From contig JAFGHA010000041.1 of NCBI GenBank assembly GCA_016930275.1, positions 1 through 37,428 on the forward strand: a stretch of DNA of 37,428 bases, given 5' to 3'. The stretch is from Chitinispirillaceae bacterium. Its GTDB lineage: Bacteria > Fibrobacterota > Chitinivibrionia > Chitinivibrionales > Chitinispirillaceae. Below are positions 34,195-37,428 of the stretch, piece after piece; within the stretch, counting starts at the first letter, position 1; every line of letters begins with the position of its first letter. A program made the translations under genes and the position numbers. The notes under the pieces are model-generated. The model had not been told where the DNA came from and did no database searches. It saw only the letters and a program-made list of their open reading frames with translations.

Positions 34195-34440
34195 GCGCCC
34201 GCTGCTGTGTATATTGAATTTGGAGAAATGTAGAAACGAAGCACGTTTCTCAAAATACTCAGGAGTGGTGGGCCGCCACCAAAACGGTATAAAAGAAACA
34301 GTGCAACGCACTGGATTCCTTGCGTTTACGTAACGGAGTGAGACACCCGGGCAGAGGTTCCTTTGCGCGGAAACCTCTACACTCCGCGCGCTAAACAACC
34401 GCCGGGCAAGCCGCAGTCGCCCCTTGGGGTCGGTGCATTT
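34195..34440. repeat. palindrome-rich non-coding block
   Basis: Consecutive inverted repeats: AGAAACG-AAGCA-CGTTTCT (34232-34250), GGTGG-GCCG-CCACC (about 34266-34279), CAGTGC-AAC-GCACTG (34299-34313), AGAGGTTCC with GGAAACCTCT (34353-34378), and CCCCTTGGGG near 34412. They fill the gap upstream of aspS. A 95-codon minus-strand frame spans them (34177-34464), but it is Arg/Cys-rich, has no ribosome site, and is explained by the palindromes. Probably a mosaic dispersed repeat. Confidence 0.5.
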
Positions 34441-34497
34441 TTTTTGTGCCGGTAATAGTATCACGTCAACATTTTGGTGGAGGCTAATTAGTCGATC

Positions 34498-34707
34498 TGG
34501 CGTGCGGCGCCTACTCGGCGGAGGAATAACCGCATGTCTATGTCACGTTCGTTCCTTTCGGGATTAACAGGACAAATAAATTGATCTGATAGGTAGTCTT
34601 TTTCCTCTTTACGGGACATATCCCGGTTTCTTTCCAGATAATCTGATGGAACGGACGAGACGCCAGAAAAGGAGTCTGTATTCTGGCCGCGTTAGCGCCG
34701 CACGCCA
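34498..34707. repeat. element bounded by 13-bp inverted repeats (MITE-like)
   Basis: TGGCGTGCGGCGC at 34498-34510 and its exact complement GCGCCGCACGCCA at 34695-34707, 184 bases apart. No target duplication is obvious at the edges and no transposase lies inside. The interior has a ~70-codon open minus-strand frame (…VPSDYLERNRDMSRKEEKDY…) without a clear start. Confidence 0.45.
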
Positions 34708-35205
34708 ACTATTGTTGTACCAGAGAATATTTCATAGAGCACGATACTCCCGGTAAACGACAACTCTCCACGGTCGGACAGGGTGACTTCGGATCGCTGC
34801 AGCACTAAAATAAAAGACATTTTTTCTTCCTTTTATTGCCTTGGATAATGCGGTAATATAAAAACGGTACATATTACTGTTACCGGACTCCTTACGCATA
34901 AAGAACGGCAGTGACAAAGGAAGTCGCCTGGCCGGGGCGAGACCCGGCAAAGAGAATTGTAGTTACCTGTCTTTTTAAATAATTTTGGAATCAGTTTAAA
35001 ATGTGTCTATGCAAATGATGACCTTCTTTATTTTTTCTGGGTGGGGCTACTTCCTGTGGGTGCAGGAAAGATAACTTTTCGCAAAACAGCCTTAGCACTT
35101 AAAGCGTTTTGTCTTTTTACTATCGTACGATGTGCTGCCAAATTACAGCTTGGAAAATATGTGGATTGTTCAAACAAACAGCCCATTTCAATGTTTTTTA
35201 CATAG
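34708..35205. other. intergenic, no gene seen
   Basis: About 500 bases. Base composition shifts from mixed to AT-rich towards the 35206 gene. A small hairpin TTCCTG/CAGGAA lies at 35051-35067. The short minus-strand frames at 34732-34950 and 35028-35216 have no ribosome site or recognisable product. Confidence 0.4.
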
Positions 35206-37344
35206 TTATTGTTCAACGAATTTCGATTTGAAAATATTATTTATATTTTTTAATTTGTTAATCAACTGAACCGGCTTAGTTGATTGCAACCGCTCAATGT
35301 AACCATCAATTTCTTCAGTACACCAATCATTTTGCCAACTTAGTTTGGCATCCATAGCTTCAAGGTTACTAAGATATATATCAATCGGTTTCATTTGTAT
35401 TGCTCTGGTAATACAATACAAAAAGATTGAAATAGCTTTATAATGGCTCGGCATTTCTTTTCCGACAATATCCTGTAGAATAGCATATGCTTCATCATGG
35501 GTACCTAAGCAGATTAGAGCTTCTACTTTTCCAAGAACGGCCATAATATTATTAGGATTTAAAGCGATGGCTTTATCATAACCATCTATAGCTCCTGTAA
35601 ACCCGCCTGCTTGCGATAAAACAGCAGCTCTTAACATATAGTATTCACCATCCTCCGGATATATTTGAATTACTTTATCGTATTCTTCCAGAGCCATTTG
35701 AAGGTATTCTTTTTTTTCTTCAATTGACGTGCAAGGGTAAAACCTGAAACAGAATGCTCTCCGTGCCCTTATATAGAATTCAATTAAGTGAATATCGAGG
35801 TATTTACTATATTCCTCAACAGCTTCCTTACGCTGCTTATTCATTTCAAGCCTTTTCGCCTCAAGACATACTTCCTCTCCAAGTATATACAGGAACGGTA
35901 ATAAACTTATCTGAATATGGTGTTTTTCTGAAATATCACTGTTTACAACTTTTAATATTTTATTAATTATTTCCGGGGTATTTTGTGTTTTACATAAATC
36001 CATTATGCCTTTAATTGTAAACCTTATATTATTAGTATAGCCGTTCAATATATCAAGTTTTAAGGATAATATATATCTATCAATGGCGCATTCAATATTA
36101 TTTTCTTTGCAGTTTATATTTGCCAATTGCGTACTCCACGTCGATAAAAGCCTCTTATCGCCTGAAAGTTCAGCCAATTGAATTGCTTTCTCAAAAAGGG
36201 GTTTCGCTTTCTTATATTCATTATTTTTCCCGTATTGGATTGCAATGTCGCCAGTCCATATACTTATATACCTTTTATCTCCGGCATCTTCAGCAAGTAA
36301 TATTGCTTTTTGGTAGTACTCTATTGCTTTCAATTCTTCATTTTTATTCCCGTAAACATTACCGATGCATCCATAGGCTCTTCCTGCTAATTTTTTATCG
36401 ATTTCCGTAAAAATATTATGTGTTATTGCTTCATTTAAAAGCTCAAATGATTTATCATTGAGGCTACAATAATGTAAAATATCACCGCAATTTATTAATT
36501 CCTCGATTAAAACATGATTATTTCCACAAGTACGAGCCAATTTGAGAGAATCTTCAGCGATACTTTTTGATAACTCAAACTTTTGAAGGTCTCTATAAAT
36601 CCTTGCTTTATTGCCCTTGAACCTTGCCAACAGATCAGTGGGAAGTCGATCATCGATAATTCGATCGTATATATCCAGCAATTTATAGTGATCGCCTCGC
36701 TCATACAATAAAATGTCAAAATCATATTCGACAATTTTATTTGCAGTTTCTTTAAAATCCGAAGCATCCAACAAATGCTGCAACCCGAATAGAAATGAAT
36801 TAATAAAGAGATCGATATTTGAAGGTTTACTATTGATAGCTTGATCGAAGTAATATGCTGCGGTATTTCTATTTAATTTATTCTTTTCTGATTCCTCCAT
36901 TGTATTGACAATAAATTCTCTTACTAACGCATGGGAATCATACTTATCTTGACTTGGTTTGTATATAAGATTTCTGGCAAGGAGATATTTATTCCATCTA
37001 AAGATATCTTGTGATTTTAATCCCGATATTCTTTCAATTGCATTTAAACCTATAGATTCCTTTGCAATACTGATTGTTTTCAAAATATCTGTGCATGATC
37101 TTTCATTATCCTTTATAAATCTCTGATATATCTTTTTAACAATCTTATTTGCGATTTCTTCTACGGTTAAATGCTCGACAATCGGTTCGCTTTGTATTTC
37201 AACTATAAAATCTTCCGAGATGCTGCTTGCAAGCATCTCGATCGCTAAAGGATGTCCGGAAACTGATTTCATCAAAGATGATAATCTTTTAGAACCGGAT
37301 AGAAAGTATGCCTGATTATTTTTACGGAGTACTTCCCTTAAAAC
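35206..37344 (-). pseudogene. truncated STAND/NB-ARC-type protein with TPR repeats
   Basis: The open frame runs from just after a TAA at 37347-37345 to 35206, about 712 codons; the first plausible start (TTG, 37275) gives 689 residues. It opens with NNQAYFLSGSKRLSSLMKSV, then SGHPLAIEMLASSI, the GxPLA motif that follows the P-loop and sensor regions in STAND ATPases (NB-ARC, NACHT). A winged-helix-like part follows (IERISGLKSQDIFRWNKYLL), then about ten TPR units (LAGRAYGCIGNVYGNKNEEL, AIEYYQKAILLAEDAGDKRY, GAIDGYDKAIALNPNNIMAV). No P-loop or Walker B half is present upstream, where the DNA becomes GC-rich non-coding. So it is probably the C-terminal remnant of a larger protein, although a TPR-only product cannot be excluded. 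It is markedly AT-rich compared with the rest of the window, a sign of transfer. Confidence 0.6.
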
Positions 37345-37357
37345 TTACTTTCCGCGC

Positions 37358-37380
37358 ATCGGAAAACGAGTTTTTCCGAT
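37358..37380. repeat. inverted repeat beside the truncated STAND gene
   Basis: ATCGGAAAA (37358-37366) and TTTTCCGAT (37372-37380) around a 5-base loop, 11 bases beyond the stop that closes the STAND frame. AACCGG/CCGGTT arms follow to 37414. These may be the edge of an inserted element or a terminator of whatever lies beyond the window. Confidence 0.4.
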
Positions 37381-37428
37381 TTGTTTCAACCGGTCCGGTA
37401 GAAATCAGCCGGTTTGAGTCCCATCAGA

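Noticed and set aside
34177..34464. 95-codon minus-strand open frame
   Set aside because: Covers the palindrome block, has no ribosome site and reads as Arg/Cys-rich low-complexity sequence; best explained by the repeats.
34380..34710. Integron attC-type recombination sites
   Set aside because: CTAAAC and GTTAGC near the inverted repeats recall core sites, but none fits both RYYYAAC and GTTRRRY at the proper spacing, and no integrase is seen.
35028..35216. 62-codon minus-strand frame overlapping the STAND gene end
   Set aside because: Needs a TTG start inside the previous stop region, has no ribosome site or recognisable product.
1..37428. CRISPR array, rRNA genes, intact IS elements or phage genes
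   Set aside because: No regularly spaced direct repeats, rRNA-like sequence, transposase or phage structural gene was found.

Overview
The window looks like a chromosomal segment of a Gram-negative, polysaccharide-degrading bacterium. Envelope evidence is an OmpA-family protein, a C-terminal-Phe outer-membrane barrel and at least six lipoproteins with lipoboxes. Degradative evidence is a GH3 beta-glucosidase, a xylulokinase/xylose-isomerase operon and a secreted M64 metallopeptidase. C-terminal domains resembling type IX (T9SS/Por) sorting domains, plus PEGA/FecR/TPR envelope proteins and a c-di-AMP phosphodiesterase of the 7TM-HD type, suggest the FCB group, perhaps the Fibrobacterota/Chitinivibrionia. 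That placement is inference from gene content, not from a marker tree.

Layout. 1-314: tail of a putative immunity (Imm5-like) protein. 370-2285 (-): M64 peptidase with a translationally coupled secreted partner. 2642-5217 (+): a permuted papain-like protein, an LRR lipoprotein, a barrel-like lipoprotein and a cupin. 5222-5749: remnants of a decayed secreted protein. 5956-7080: a parallel beta-helix lipoprotein, facing an OmpA/lipoprotein pair at 7176-8491 (-). 8698-10245: an unusual fusion of a uridine-kinase-like P-loop kinase with a DapA-family aldolase. 10467-14894: a small sorting-domain-only protein, the GH3 enzyme and an outer-membrane protein. 15127-19582: a regulator with two GntR-like helix-turn-helix units and a sugar-sensor domain, divergent from xylB-xylA.

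19792-25511: a structured intergenic element, an unknown 250-residue protein, a small CxxC protein, then an envelope cluster (PEGA protein, zinc-finger/FecR/PEGA/TPR protein, PKD lipoprotein). 25577-26806 (-): a trans-sulfuration PLP enzyme. 27071-30489 (-): pgpH-like gene, a HAMP protein, and a two-TM protein whose stop codon lies inside tRNA-Val, followed by tRNA-Asp and a strong terminator. 30733-31846 (-): a coiled-coil lipoprotein and a coiled-coil/LysM protein. 32305-34086 (-): aspS. The last 3.3 kb differs in character. It has palindrome-rich non-coding DNA and then a markedly AT-rich open frame that looks like the C-terminal part of a STAND/NB-ARC-TPR protein without its P-loop half.

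The genes read as a saccharide-degrading lifestyle (GH3, xyl operon, outer-membrane barrel, possibly the kinase-aldolase) embedded in envelope-maintenance genes. The strongest candidate for something undescribed is the kinase-aldolase fusion. The tandem-HTH xyl regulator, the divergent xylose isomerase, the CDS-tRNA overlap and the structured element before 20065 follow.
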